Positions 1 through 8,329 of a stretch of DNA of 64,000 nucleotides are shown here, piece after piece; position 1 is the first letter of the stretch, and each line of letters starts with the position of its first letter. The translations under genes and the position numbers were made by a program. Source of the DNA: JBEISR01 sp044371425 (lineage in GTDB: Bacteria; Planctomycetota; Planctomycetia; Pirellulales; Pirellulaceae); the NCBI GenBank assembly GCA_044371425.1, contig JBILTR010000001.1, forward strand, positions 1-64,000, given 5' to 3'. The notes under the pieces are model-generated. The model had not been told where the DNA came from and did not search any database. It was given only the letters and a program-made list of their open reading frames with translations.

Positions 1-156
1 GAATTCGAAACCCTGGGGGCCGCAAAAAGGCTCACTTGGGCCTGGAAGGAAGACTACAACAGCTGCCGTCCACACAGCAGCTTGGCCTATCGGACCCCAG
101 CGGCTTTCGCAGCCGCGTGTGTTGCTTTGGGCTTCCCCACGGTTGGTAGACAGTGA
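1..156 (+). pseudogene. IS3-family transposase OrfB, C-terminal end only
   Basis: The window opens inside a reading frame that ends at 154-156. The 51 visible residues match the C-terminal end of an IS3-family integrase-core transposase: a Trp-rich helix, then DYNSCRPHSSLAYRTPAAFA, which is the usual RPHSSL.Y.TPAAFA ending. Only this tail is inside the window, so I cannot say whether the element is intact to the left. It differs from the second transposase just downstream, so two IS3 elements or remnants lie side by side. The stop codon overlaps the suggested left end of the second element, which may mean that element inserted at or next to this gene's end. Confidence 0.75.
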
Positions 157-194
157 GTCACCTTATGTCATGATATGCGACAGGAGACTGACTC

Positions 195-485
195 ATGAAG
201 CAACGACGCATTTTCAGCCGTGAATACAAGCTGGCAGCGGTCAAAAAGATCGTGGAACAGGGGCTCTCGGCGACTGAAGTCGCTCGGGATCTTGGGATTC
301 GCAGCACCTTGCTGCACAACTGGAAGCGTGTCTTCCAAGTCGATGGAACGCTTCAACAGGAAACCCAAGGTTCAGCCACTGTCGACGCTGAACTGAAGCG
401 TCTCAGAGAGGAGAACCGTCAGCTCAAAATGGAGCGGGACATTTTAAAAAAAGCGACGGCCTTCTTCGCCAAAGAAAGCAGCTGA
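195..485 (+). CDS. IS3-family transposase OrfA (HTH protein)
   Basis: This 96-residue protein is the DNA-binding OrfA of an IS3-family element. The N-terminal half has the helix-turn-helix pattern REYKLAAVKKIVEQGLSATE followed by VARDLGI and LHNWKR. The C-terminal half is a Leu-zipper-like helix (ELKRLREENRQLKMERDILKK), typical of OrfA and used for multimerisation. A run of seven A residues at 446-452 sits in the DILKK codons and is a standard -1 slippage site, so ribosomes can continue into orfB to make the OrfAB transposase. An AGGAG sequence lies at 182-186, eight bases before the ATG. Confidence 0.92.
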   Translation: MKQRRIFSREYKLAAVKKIVEQGLSATEVARDLGIRSTLLHNWKRVFQVDGTLQQETQGSATVDAELKRLREENRQLKMERDILKKATAFFAKESS

Positions 486-1363
486 GAATCCGGTTCATTC
501 AGGAGCATCGCTCGGTCTGGCCTGTCGAAACGCAGTGCCGCGTCCTCAGGGTGACGCGGGCTGCCTTCTACAAGTCGCTCAAGCGAAGCGAACCTAAGAC
601 CGGTAGTCAGCAAAGAAGCATTGTGGCTGAAATCCGTCGCATCCACGCAATACCCAGGCTCAGCACCTACGGCAGCCCGCGGGTGCACAAAGAGTTGGTC
701 AAATTCGGTTGGAAGTGTTGTGAAAACACGGTCGCAAAACTGATGAGAAAGGTCAGAATCCGAGCGGCCACAGCGATGAAGTTCAAGCCAATGACTACCG
801 ACTCAAAGCACGCCGATCCAATTGCACCCAACCGTTTGGAACAGGATTTTACTGCGAAAAAACCAAATCGTGTGTGGTTGACCGATTTCACCTACATCCC
901 GATCAGAGAGGGATTCACTTACCTTTGCACCATACAAGACCTCTTCTCCAGAAGGATCGTCGGTTGGTCAACAAGTCGCAAAGTAGACAGTGCCCTGGCG
1001 ATTCAAGCACTCAACCAGGCGATTGCGCTGCGCCAACCCGCTGCTGGTCTAATCGTTCACAGCGATCGAGGTTCCCAGTTCGCCAGTCAGGCCTATCGCG
1101 GTCGATTGTCGAGCAATCGATTCCTGCAGAGCATGAGCCGCAAGGGCAACTGCTACGACAACGCACCGATGGAGAGTTTTTTCAAGAGTTTCAAGTCGGA
1201 GGAGGTGTACCGGAAAACCTACCAGACCCATGAAGAAGCGACCCGCGCGGTGGCCGACTACATCGACCGTTTTTACAACCGACAACGGTTGCATTCCGCG
1301 TTGGGATATTTCAGTCCGAATGAGTACGAGCGACGAGTCGCAAGGAATAGAACCGTTGTCTGA
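452..1363 (+). CDS. IS3-family transposase OrfB (DDE integrase core), made by -1 frameshift
   Basis: This is the catalytic part of the IS3 transposase. The frame is given from the proposed slippage point. A GTG at 551 is the first conventional start, but starting there would lose the conserved region that includes RFIQEHRSVWPVETQCRVL, so translation by frameshift from orfA is more likely. The DDE residues are visible: Asp in LTDFTYIPIREG, Asp in HSDRGSQFAS, and Glu in NAPMESFFKSFK. The C-terminus has the usual FYNRQRLHSALGYFSPNEYE. The reading frame is open throughout, so the element may still be active. Confidence 0.88.
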   Translation, partial: SDGLLRQRKQLRIRFIQEHRSVWPVETQCRVLRVTRAAFYKSLKRSEPKTGSQQRSIVAEIRRIHAIPRLSTYGSPRVHKELVKFGWKCCENTVAKLMRKVRIRAATAMKFKPMTTDSKHADPIAPNRLEQDFTAKKPNRVWLTDFTYIPIREGFTYLCTIQDLFSRRIVGWSTSRKVDSALAIQALNQAIALRQPAAGLIVHSDRGSQFASQAYRGRLSSNRFLQSMSRKGNCYDNAPMESFFKSFKSEEVYRKTYQTHEEATRAVADYIDRFYNRQRLHSALGYFSPNEYERRVARNRTVV

Positions 1364-1473
1364 AATCCGCCTTCGTCGGAGCCATTCGTCGGTCGCTCAC
1401 CTCGGCGCAGCGAAGCGGAGCGCATGGCGACCATGAATGGTGACAGAGAAGGCGAAGATTTCATCAGCCGCCT

Positions 1474-2211
1474 TTGTTGGTGAATTCCGAGAGAGCACCT
1501 GCAGCAAGGCAAAAATTAACCGATCCCCAAAACCGATTCACTGTCAACTTTTTGTGGGGAATTCCACTTCCGCTTCGGCTGCGCCTACGCTCCAGCACCA
1601 CACGCGTGTGCCACCGACCTCACCCGTTACCCAATTGTTACCTTCATAGCGAGTGGTACAGAAAATTCGAGCCGGTCACAGGGTCGGGCGGCGGAGATCC
1701 GGCGACCATTCAGGCAATCATCGCAGAGCAGGTCGCGCAAAGCGACTACCAGGGAGAGGTGCGGTTGGTTCGATACTTGGCGACGCCCGTGCCGCAATCG
1801 GGAAGAAGCAACGTGCCTTCCGCCATCGCAGCGGCAGTATCGATCGTAGGACTTGGGATGGCGTTGGTGCCCCGGTTCTTTACGTACGATCTTTCGTTGC
1901 CTCCCGACCTCTATCCAGAAATCGGCGGTTTGCTGATGGCGATCGCTGGCCTTTTGTGGCTGCTTGCGGTCATCCAGGGGAATACATCCCACGGCGTATC
2001 CCGGCGGTGGGGTAGGCGAATCGCTTTCGGGCTGATTGCCCTTGGAACCTGGTTCGGTTGGTTAGGTATTTCAGGGAGCGAATCGCGAAGGTTGGCCAAA
2101 GTGCGCAAGGCCGACTTGCTGGAGAATATGAAACGGGCGAAAGAAGTATTGGACTCCGGCAAACCGCTGATACGACCATCACCCTCGGAAGTCAGAAAGA
2201 GGGCGGATTGA
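1474..2211 (+). pseudogene. Hypothetical membrane protein, probably truncated at the 5' end
   Basis: I do not recognise this protein. From about residue 60 (position 1650) onward it reads like a real protein, with three hydrophobic segments near residues 112-128, 147-165 and 183-198 and a charged C-terminal tail. The first 60 residues are low-complexity and rich in Arg, Pro and Leu, and look like translated non-coding DNA. No good start codon with a ribosome site lies near 1650. The gene directly follows the IS3 element, so I infer that the original 5' end was lost by insertion or rearrangement. It could instead be a short lineage-specific protein. Confidence 0.4.
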
Positions 2212-2481
2212 AACGAACTCCCTGGGAATGGCGTGCGCAATGCTCCAATCGAGTCATCCCCGGTCTGATTCGCCGATCCATCGATCGGTCGTCGGTTCAT
2301 CGCGTGGGATCCACACAGGTTGGAGGGAGCAGGCGCGAGAAGCGACGGGAAAGCATGGAACAGTGGGACATTCAGAGGACGTCTCCGAGTATGCGATCCT
2401 CTTTGTGGGGTGCTTAGGCAGCCGAATGGTCCACCAGTGGGTGTCAGTCGCTATGAGAAATGAAGAAAAAGGAATCCACAC

Positions 2482-2985
2482 ATGGAGACGGGAAAAGAGA
2501 TTCGAATCGTCATCGGCAACCTGGGGCTGGCGATTGGAGCTTTCGGCGCCCTCTGGATGCTGTTTCATTTCTTTGCGGGAATGGCTAGGCGAGGAAAGAT
2601 CCTTGCTATCTTCGAGCCGGATCCGTCTAGGCGAGTCCAGCGCCGTATCGCTCTTGCATCCAGTGCAGTGCTTTGGTTCGTAGCAGCTTTCTCCGCAATG
2701 GAAGAAGATTGGCGTATGGCTCTATTCGCGCTGGTAATGTCGGTCTTCGGCACGCTTCCAGCGATCGGTGATAATCATCTCTGCGAAAATGGGCTCTGGC
2801 TGGAGTGGATGCTGATCCCTTGGAAGAAGCTCAAATCCTATCAGTGGCTAGAAGATCGCAAGCTCCAACTGAAGATCTCCGGTCAAAGACGCGGGGTCGA
2901 GTTGCTCGTTGTTGGAGACGATCGCGATTTGGTCGATCGGTTGTTGCGAGAGAACCTCTGCCAAAATTCGTCAGGGGCTTCTTGA
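2482..2985 (+). CDS. Small membrane protein with DUF5673-like C-terminus
   Basis: The 167-residue product has three predicted membrane segments, at about residues 9-31, 55-70 and 77-93, followed by a soluble tail. The tail pattern CENGLWLEWMLIPWKKLKSY, followed by short strands and a helix, resembles the PH-like DUF5673 or YcxB-type domain of small membrane proteins; this is a resemblance only. The ATG is preceded by AAAGGA with 8-base spacing, which supports the start. It converges with the methyltransferase-like gene to the right, 133 bases away. No function can be assigned. Confidence 0.6.
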   Translation: METGKEIRIVIGNLGLAIGAFGALWMLFHFFAGMARRGKILAIFEPDPSRRVQRRIALASSAVLWFVAAFSAMEEDWRMALFALVMSVFGTLPAIGDNHLCENGLWLEWMLIPWKKLKSYQWLEDRKLQLKISGQRRGVELLVVGDDRDLVDRLLRENLCQNSSGAS

Positions 2986-3118
2986 GCGAGATTCTGGGAT
3001 CCGGCGACCTTGCCTTGCTGGCAGCACGCAGGTGCCGTGGAGCACTCCATCATGGAAGCGACGCGGACAGCCAGAGCGACCCAGTGTCGATCGGCACTTG
3101 GGACTCGCTGCTAGCGAC

Positions 3119-3739
3119 TCAGGATCGTTTCCATCGAATCGCTTTTGGGAAGAACATGCCCGTTCGACTTTGGTAGTCGAGATAGGGCACGCCAAATCGT
3201 TCCGCCAAGTGGATTTCCTCGCGGCCAGCCCGGAGCCCAAGCAGGATCGATAGGATGGTCGAACCGACTGCGATCGGCCACTGATCGGCCATCAGCGAGA
3301 TACCAGCCAGCAGCAGGAAGGTGGCGCTGTAGTAGGGATGACGCACCCATCGGTAAGGGCCATCGGTGACCAGTTGGCTGTTGGCATGGGGGTGATCCGA
3401 ATTAGCCCAGGATTTTCCGAGAGCCTTCAGCGACTGGTGGAAGAGGCGGAGTCCGACGAGGACCACCGGGATACCCACCCCCCGCCAAACACTGGAAAGC
3501 CCGATGCGCCAGGGAGCCATCCACTGCGGGACGATGACCACGCCAACCACCAAGCCACCTAAGCCCGCTGCGATCCATGCCAGCAGCCACCTTGTTCTTC
3601 GATCGGACGGTGGTTCGCTCGATTCGAGTTCCCGCTGCAGCCGCGATTGCACGGCAGGCGAGCGAAGGACTGCGGACATCACAGCCGCGGCCAGGGCCGA
3701 TAGCGCTATCGCCACGCGGAATGCAGTTTCAAGCGTCAT
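3119..3739 (-). CDS. Isoprenylcysteine carboxyl methyltransferase-like (ICMT/PEMT) membrane protein
   Basis: The 206-residue protein has several membrane helices and the signature of the ICMT/phospholipid methyltransferase family: LVTDGPYRWVRHPYYSA at about residues 123-139, and the later E.....FG..Y..Y...T pattern (REEIHLAERFGVPYLDYQSR) near the C-terminus. These regions bind S-adenosylmethionine in the family. The substrate in bacteria without prenylated proteins is unknown; lipids or small isoprenoids are possible. The frame extends upstream to a GTG at 3838, but the ATG at 3739 gives a normal N-terminal membrane helix (MTLETAFRVAIALSALA) and avoids a low-complexity leader. It is divergent from the acyltransferase-like gene at 3920. 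Confidence 0.75.
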   Translation of the reverse strand: MTLETAFRVAIALSALAAAVMSAVLRSPAVQSRLQRELESSEPPSDRRTRWLLAWIAAGLGGLVVGVVIVPQWMAPWRIGLSSVWRGVGIPVVLVGLRLFHQSLKALGKSWANSDHPHANSQLVTDGPYRWVRHPYYSATFLLLAGISLMADQWPIAVGSTILSILLGLRAGREEIHLAERFGVPYLDYQSRTGMFFPKAIRWKRS

Positions 3740-3919
3740 GGTCGACGTGGTTTCGTTAGGGTGGTGTGGTGCTTGGCGCCTCGGGGTCGAAGGATTCTCG
3801 AGAAACCGCGAAGTCGATGGATGCGATTTCGATGGCACAACACAGCGAGCGTCGATGATAAACTCAAAGGCAAAACAGCGCTGGCTGAGCTGACCGCATC
3901 ATCCAAGGGGCAGGAAATC

Positions 3920-5035
3920 ATGGTGGAAGAAAACAGAAAGCCGGTCAAGCAAGGGGATCGACTCATCTCGATCGATGCCTTGCGCGGTTTTGACATGTTC
4001 TGGATCATCGGTGGCGATGCGCTGGCGATCAAGCTACTGTCGCAAAGCAACTGGGAGCATGCAGGGCGGCTCAAGGAGCAGTTCGAGCATGTGGCCTGGG
4101 AGGGATTCCGCTTTTATGATTTGATCTTTCCGCTTTTTCTCTTCCTGCTTGGGTGCGTCATCCCGTTCTCTCTGGAGAAGTTTCATGGCAACCCCACTCA
4201 GGCCGTGGGAAGGGTTCTCAAACGGACTGGGATGCTGCTGATCCTTGCTCTGCTCTACAACGATATCCTCCAATTCCAATTTTCGACGATGCGCTATGCG
4301 GGGGTGCTGCAGCGATTGGCGATCTGTTACGGGATCTGCAGCCTGCTCTATCTGTTCGTCCCTTTGCGCGGTCGCGTCCTGGCGGCGGTGGCGATCCTAC
4401 TAGGTTACTGGGCCATGATGGTCTGGGTCCCGGTGCCGGGAGGAGTGGCTGGCGATCTTTCGCCAGCGGGGAATCTATCGGGCTATATCGACCGCACCTA
4501 CCTGCCCGGCCGGATCCTCAAGGACTATTACGGATTCGGAGACAACGAAGGGATTCTCTCCACCATCCCGGCGATCGTCACGGGGCTGCTAGGGGTTTTT
4601 GCAGGCGAGTGGCTTCGCAGTCAGCGTGGTCCTGCAGAAAAGTGTTTTGGGCTGGCGGCGGCGGGTGGGGTGTTGCTAGTGGTGGGGACGATCTGGGGTC
4701 AGTTTTTTCCGGTGATCAAGAATCTCTGGACCAGCTCTTTTGTGCTGGTGGCCGGTGGCTACAGCCTGCTGCTTTTGTCGCTGTTCTACGCGCTGTTGGA
4801 CTGGATGCAGTGGCGCTGGTGGGCGTGGTTTTGGGTGGTGATTGGTTCCAATGCCATCCTGATCTACATGATTCGAGAAATCATCGACTTCACCAAGATC
4901 TCGAAGTACTTTCTGGGAGGCATTGCCAGTTGGTCGGGCCCCTGGCAAGGAGTAGTGATTCAGGCAGGCAGTCTTGCCGCGATGTGGCTGCTCCTTTATT
5001 GGCTCTATCGCCGGAAAATTTTTCTGAGGGCTTAA
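3920..5035 (+). CDS. COG4299/DUF5009 acyltransferase-like membrane protein (NagX type)
   Basis: The 371-residue multi-pass membrane protein begins with RLISIDALRGFDMFWII at about residues 14-30. This is the signature of the COG4299 group, which is related to heparan-alpha-glucosaminide N-acetyltransferase and bacterial NagX. The family is thought to move acetyl groups across the membrane onto amino sugars, which would fit polysaccharide use, but the activity is not shown by sequence. About ten hydrophobic segments follow. The start at 3920 is chosen because GGGGCAGGAA precedes it and the signature then sits at the N-terminus. A frame upstream to 3761 would overlap the promoter region of the divergent gene. 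Confidence 0.8.
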   Translation: MVEENRKPVKQGDRLISIDALRGFDMFWIIGGDALAIKLLSQSNWEHAGRLKEQFEHVAWEGFRFYDLIFPLFLFLLGCVIPFSLEKFHGNPTQAVGRVLKRTGMLLILALLYNDILQFQFSTMRYAGVLQRLAICYGICSLLYLFVPLRGRVLAAVAILLGYWAMMVWVPVPGGVAGDLSPAGNLSGYIDRTYLPGRILKDYYGFGDNEGILSTIPAIVTGLLGVFAGEWLRSQRGPAEKCFGLAAAGGVLLVVGTIWGQFFPVIKNLWTSSFVLVAGGYSLLLLSLFYALLDWMQWRWWAWFWVVIGSNAILIYMIREIIDFTKISKYFLGGIASWSGPWQGVVIQAGSLAAMWLLLYWLYRRKIFLRA

Positions 5036-5071
5036 GATCGATCTATCGACAGTCTGGCTCCCAGCGCCAAG

Positions 5072-5899
5072 TCATGAAGGTCGGTCGTGAAGTGTTGCGG
5101 CAGTGAGTTCCAGTCGCTGAATCTGAAGGCATCTTCCTGACTGCGGATCGAGATCGACCAGAGTGGTTGAGCAGCGGAGATCTTCGGTAGCGATTTCGAG
5201 CGTCGAGGGATCGAAGGAGAAGCTGGCGGCCAGGACGCGTTCGATCGATCTGCCCAGGATGCTTTCGTAGGCACCCGTCATGCCGACATCGCACTGAAAG
5301 CCAGTTCCCTTGGGGAGAATCTGCAGGTCGGCGGTGGGAACATGGGTGTGGGTGCCAAGGACGGCGGAGACATCGCCATCCAGGAACCGCGCGATCGACT
5401 GTTTCTCGCTGGTCGCCTCTGCATGGCAGTCGATCAATCGAAGCGGCGAGATCGAAGCCACCTCCTGGAGGACGCGCCTGGCGGCATGCAGAGGGCAATC
5501 GACCGGTCGCATGTAGAGTCGGCCCAGGAGGCTGAAGACGATCAGTGGGTGGCCGAAAGGGGTGGGGACTTGGCACCAGGTGAGCCCCGGCGCTTCGGGT
5601 GGGAAGTTGGCGGGTTTGACGATATTGGTCGCCTGCTGAAGCAGTGGGATCAATTCGCGTTTGCGATAGATGTGATCTCCCATGGTGATCGCATCGGCAC
5701 CTGCAGCGATCAGCTTCTTGTACTGTGCGACGCGCAGTCCCGTCCCATCGGCGGCATTTTCGGCGTTGGCGACCACTAGGTGGCAAGAGGCGGTTTGCTT
5801 GAGCCAGGGGATGGCTTGGGAAGCGATCTGCATCCCAGGGACTCCGACGATATCCCCTAGGAGCGCAACGCGCAGGGTTCCTTCATGAAGAGCTAGCAT
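5072..5899 (-). CDS. ymdB: YmdB-family metallophosphoesterase
   Basis: The 275-residue length and motif order match the YmdB/TIGR00282 family, which has 2',3'-cyclic-nucleotide phosphodiesterase activity in Bacillus. Visible motifs are GDIVG (15-19), NAENAADGTGL (45-55), HAEATSEK (159-166), GTHTHVPTAD (182-191) and DVGMTG near the C-terminus, so most metal ligands are present. The loop usually read TMGNH is here TMGDH (72-76), an Asn-to-Asp change at a likely ligand. The gene lies 108 bases downstream of pnp on the same strand, with a strong hairpin between them, so it may be transcribed separately. The pairing with an RNA-degradation gene is suggestive. Confidence 0.88.
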   Translation of the reverse strand: MLALHEGTLRVALLGDIVGVPGMQIASQAIPWLKQTASCHLVVANAENAADGTGLRVAQYKKLIAAGADAITMGDHIYRKRELIPLLQQATNIVKPANFPPEAPGLTWCQVPTPFGHPLIVFSLLGRLYMRPVDCPLHAARRVLQEVASISPLRLIDCHAEATSEKQSIARFLDGDVSAVLGTHTHVPTADLQILPKGTGFQCDVGMTGAYESILGRSIERVLAASFSFDPSTLEIATEDLRCSTTLVDLDPQSGRCLQIQRLELTAATLHDRPS

Positions 5900-5941
5900 G
5901 CTAGAACTGCCTGCCGATGCGAAGGTAGGGAGCGGAAACGA

Positions 5942-5978
5942 CGCGAGGAGGTGCTGGTTGCACAGCGACCTCCTCGCG
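5942..5978 (-). terminator. Strong hairpin downstream of pnp, probable terminator or RNA-stabilising stem
   Basis: CGCGAGGAGGT at 5942-5952 pairs perfectly with ACCTCCTCGCG at 5968-5978, and the inner GCTG/CAGC bases extend the stem. On the minus strand the stem starts 30 bases after the pnp stop codon. Only a weak T-rich stretch (TCGTTTCC) follows, so it may be a weak intrinsic terminator or a 3'-end barrier. Confidence 0.6.
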
Positions 5979-6007
5979 AGAGTGAATTCTCGGTTCTGGG
6001 TTGGATG

Positions 6008-8329
6008 TTAGCGGCGGTCGCGTCCACCGCCTCCACCGCCGCCGCGACGATCTCGCCCGCCGCCACCACCGCCACCTCGGCGATCGCGTCCACCGCCACC
6101 ACCGCTACGGGGTGGACGGTCAGAGTATCCGCCTCCCTCGCGGGGTGGTCGGTCGCCGAAATCGCGTCGGCCTTCGCCACCTTCCTCTTCGGGCGGTTCA
6201 TCCCCTTCGGTGCGGTTGGCGAACTCGTCTTCGATCCCCAGTTCCTCCAGGGCGCGTCGTCGGCTGAGCCGGACGCGGTCATGATCGTCGATATCGATCA
6301 CCAGAACCTGCATCGAATCGCCAACTTTGCAGATGCTGTTGACATTGGAGACGTAGCCGTTGGTCAGTTCGCTGACATGGACCAGGCCGTCGCGTCCAGG
6401 GATGACTTCGACAAAGGCGCCGAAATCACGGATGCTGGTGACAACCCCTTCGTAGATCTTGCCGATCTGAACGGTGGCGGTGCATGCCTCGACCCGCGAC
6501 ATGGCGGACTTCGCCTTATCGAGGTCCGCTGCGGCGACGGTGACGGTTCCATCATCTTCGACATCGATGGTGGCACCCGTCTGTTCCTGGATCGCTCGGA
6601 TGTTCTTTCCACCCGGACCGATCAGCGCGCCAATCTTGTCGGGATCGATCTTGGTGCGAAGCAGACGCGGTGCGTAGCGACTGGTTTCGCTTCGAGGCCT
6701 GGGGATGCAGGTGAGCATCTTGCGGAGGATCTCGATGCGGGCTTCGCGAGCCTGCTTGAGGGTTCCGCGGATGATCTCTTCGCTGATGCCGTCGATTTTC
6801 AGATCGAGCTGGATGCCGGTGATCCCGTTTTGGGTTCCGGCGATCTTGAAGTCCATGTCGCCATAGTGATCTTCGTCACCGATGATGTCGGTCAGGAGCA
6901 CAAAGCGATCTTCCGGTTGGCGTTGACGCACTAGTCCGATCGAGATCCCCGCGACTGGATTGGTGATGGGAACGCCTGCGGCCATCAGCCCCAAGCAACC
7001 ACCGCAGACCGACGCCATCGAAGAAGAGCCATTGCTTTCGAGGATGTCGCTGATGACCCGGATGGTGTAAGGGAAATCATCGGGATCCGGCAGCACCGGT
7101 TCCAAACTCCGCTCGGCCAACGCACCGTGTCCGATTTCGCGACGTCCTGGGCCGCGGATCGGGCGGCACTCGCCGACCGAGAAGGAGGGGAAGTTGTAGT
7201 CGAGCATGAACTTCTTGCTGTATTCTTCCAGCAGTCCATCGACTCGCTGTTCATCGCGTCCCGTGCCGAGCGCCACGGTGATCAGCGCCTGGGTTTCACC
7301 CCGTTGAAAGAGAGCCGATCCATGGACGCGAGGGAGGATATCGGCCTGGCAGGTGATCGGACGCAGCGAGGTATGGTCTCGACCATCGGGGCGGGTCCCC
7401 GAGAGGATCAGATCACGCACCACCACTTCCTGCAGTTCGCCGAGGACTCGATCGAGCGCGGCTGGGCAGGCCGCATCAGCACCCGCCGACTCACCCGTCA
7501 GCTCGGCATGAGCTGCTGCTTTGACCTGTTTCTTGGCATCGGCGCGATCCTGCTTTCCGACCACTTGGTTGGCCGATCGCAGTCGATCGTAGTAAGCTGC
7601 CTTGACGCGGGCATAGAGAGCCGAATCGTCGATGGCATTGAAAGGCTTCTTGACGGGCTGGATCTTCTGCAGGAACTCCTGCTGAAGGGCCAGAATCTCG
7701 CGGATGGTCGATTGAGCAAACTGGATCGCTTCCAGCATCTCCTGCTCGGGCATCTCCTGAGCAAAACCTTCGATCATGACAACCTCTCGGGGGTTCCCCG
7801 AGACGATCAGATCCAGTTCGCTTTCTTCCAACTGAGCCTGAGTTGGGAAAGCGATCCATTGGCCTTCGACCCGGCCCACCCGGACCGATGCGATCGGACC
7901 CTGGAAGGGGAGTGGACTGACCAAGAGCGCCACCGCGGCGCCGTTCATGGCCAGCACATCCGCATCGTTCTGGAGGTCGCTGCTGAGGACCATGGCTTGG
8001 ATCTGCACCTCGTCGATGTATCCCTTGGGGAACAAGGGGCGAATCGGGCGATCCATCAATCGGCTGGTGAGCGTTTCTTTGGTGGTGGGTCGGCCTTCTC
8101 GCTTGAGAAAGCCACCTGGGAACTTGCCACCCGCGGCAAGTCTTTCTCGGTAATCACAGGTTAAAGGGAAAAAATCGGTCCCGGGTCGGCTGGGGCCACT
8201 GGCCACGGCGCAAAGGACGGTGGTCTCGGCATACTGCACCAAGACGGTGGCGGCTGCCTGCTTGCCTAATTCCCCCGACTCGAACGACAGGGTGGAGGCG
8301 CCAATCTGCTTTTCAACTCGAATCTTCAT
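6008..8329 (-). CDS. pnp: Polyribonucleotide nucleotidyltransferase (PNPase)
   Basis: This 773-residue enzyme degrades RNA 3' to 5' using phosphate. The domains are in the standard order: first RNase PH domain (about 10-140, with FFPLTCDYRERLAAGGKFPGG minus its ends), helical domain, second RNase PH domain with GPGRREIGHGALAERSL, the catalytic region DIIGDEDHYGDMDFKIAGT, KH domain (about 563-615, IGPGGKNIRAIQEQTGA), and S1 domain (about 621-690, VTSIRDFGAFVEV). The tail from about residue 703 is unusual: it is rich in Arg, Asp and Gly and ends in near-identical GGGGGRDRR repeats, which resemble RNA-binding RGG tracts. The gene follows rpsO, the classical rpsO-pnp order. Confidence 0.98.
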   Translation of the reverse strand: MKIRVEKQIGASTLSFESGELGKQAAATVLVQYAETTVLCAVASGPSRPGTDFFPLTCDYRERLAAGGKFPGGFLKREGRPTTKETLTSRLMDRPIRPLFPKGYIDEVQIQAMVLSSDLQNDADVLAMNGAAVALLVSPLPFQGPIASVRVGRVEGQWIAFPTQAQLEESELDLIVSGNPREVVMIEGFAQEMPEQEMLEAIQFAQSTIREILALQQEFLQKIQPVKKPFNAIDDSALYARVKAAYYDRLRSANQVVGKQDRADAKKQVKAAAHAELTGESAGADAACPAALDRVLGELQEVVVRDLILSGTRPDGRDHTSLRPITCQADILPRVHGSALFQRGETQALITVALGTGRDEQRVDGLLEEYSKKFMLDYNFPSFSVGECRPIRGPGRREIGHGALAERSLEPVLPDPDDFPYTIRVISDILESNGSSSMASVCGGCLGLMAAGVPITNPVAGISIGLVRQRQPEDRFVLLTDIIGDEDHYGDMDFKIAGTQNGITGIQLDLKIDGISEEIIRGTLKQAREARIEILRKMLTCIPRPRSETSRYAPRLLRTKIDPDKIGALIGPGGKNIRAIQEQTGATIDVEDDGTVTVAAADLDKAKSAMSRVEACTATVQIGKIYEGVVTSIRDFGAFVEVIPGRDGLVHVSELTNGYVSNVNSICKVGDSMQVLVIDIDDHDRVRLSRRRALEELGIEDEFANRTEGDEPPEEEGGEGRRDFGDRPPREGGGYSDRPPRSGGGGGRDRRGGGGGGGRDRRGGGGGGGRDRR

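Larger units (their letters stand above)
154..1447 (+). mobile_element. IS3-family insertion sequence (ends tentative)
   Basis: The element contains overlapping orfA and orfB reading frames with the normal IS3 arrangement. Candidate terminal inverted repeats are TGAGTCACC at 154-162 and GGTGACAGA at 1439-1447, which match at 7 of 9 positions when one is inverted. This gives an element of about 1.29 kb, a normal IS3 size. The match is short and I see no clear flanking target duplication, so the boundaries are uncertain. The coding part, 195-1363, is secure. Confidence 0.4.

Noticed and set aside
1480..1493. GTGAATTCCGAGAG shared with 45460-45473
   Set aside because: Several 14-bp matches are expected by chance in a window this size, and the flanks do not match.
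4153..5106. A 317-codon frame inside the acyltransferase-like gene
   Set aside because: The overlapping frame has a clear membrane-protein pattern; this one is Arg/Pro/Gly-rich shadow sequence.
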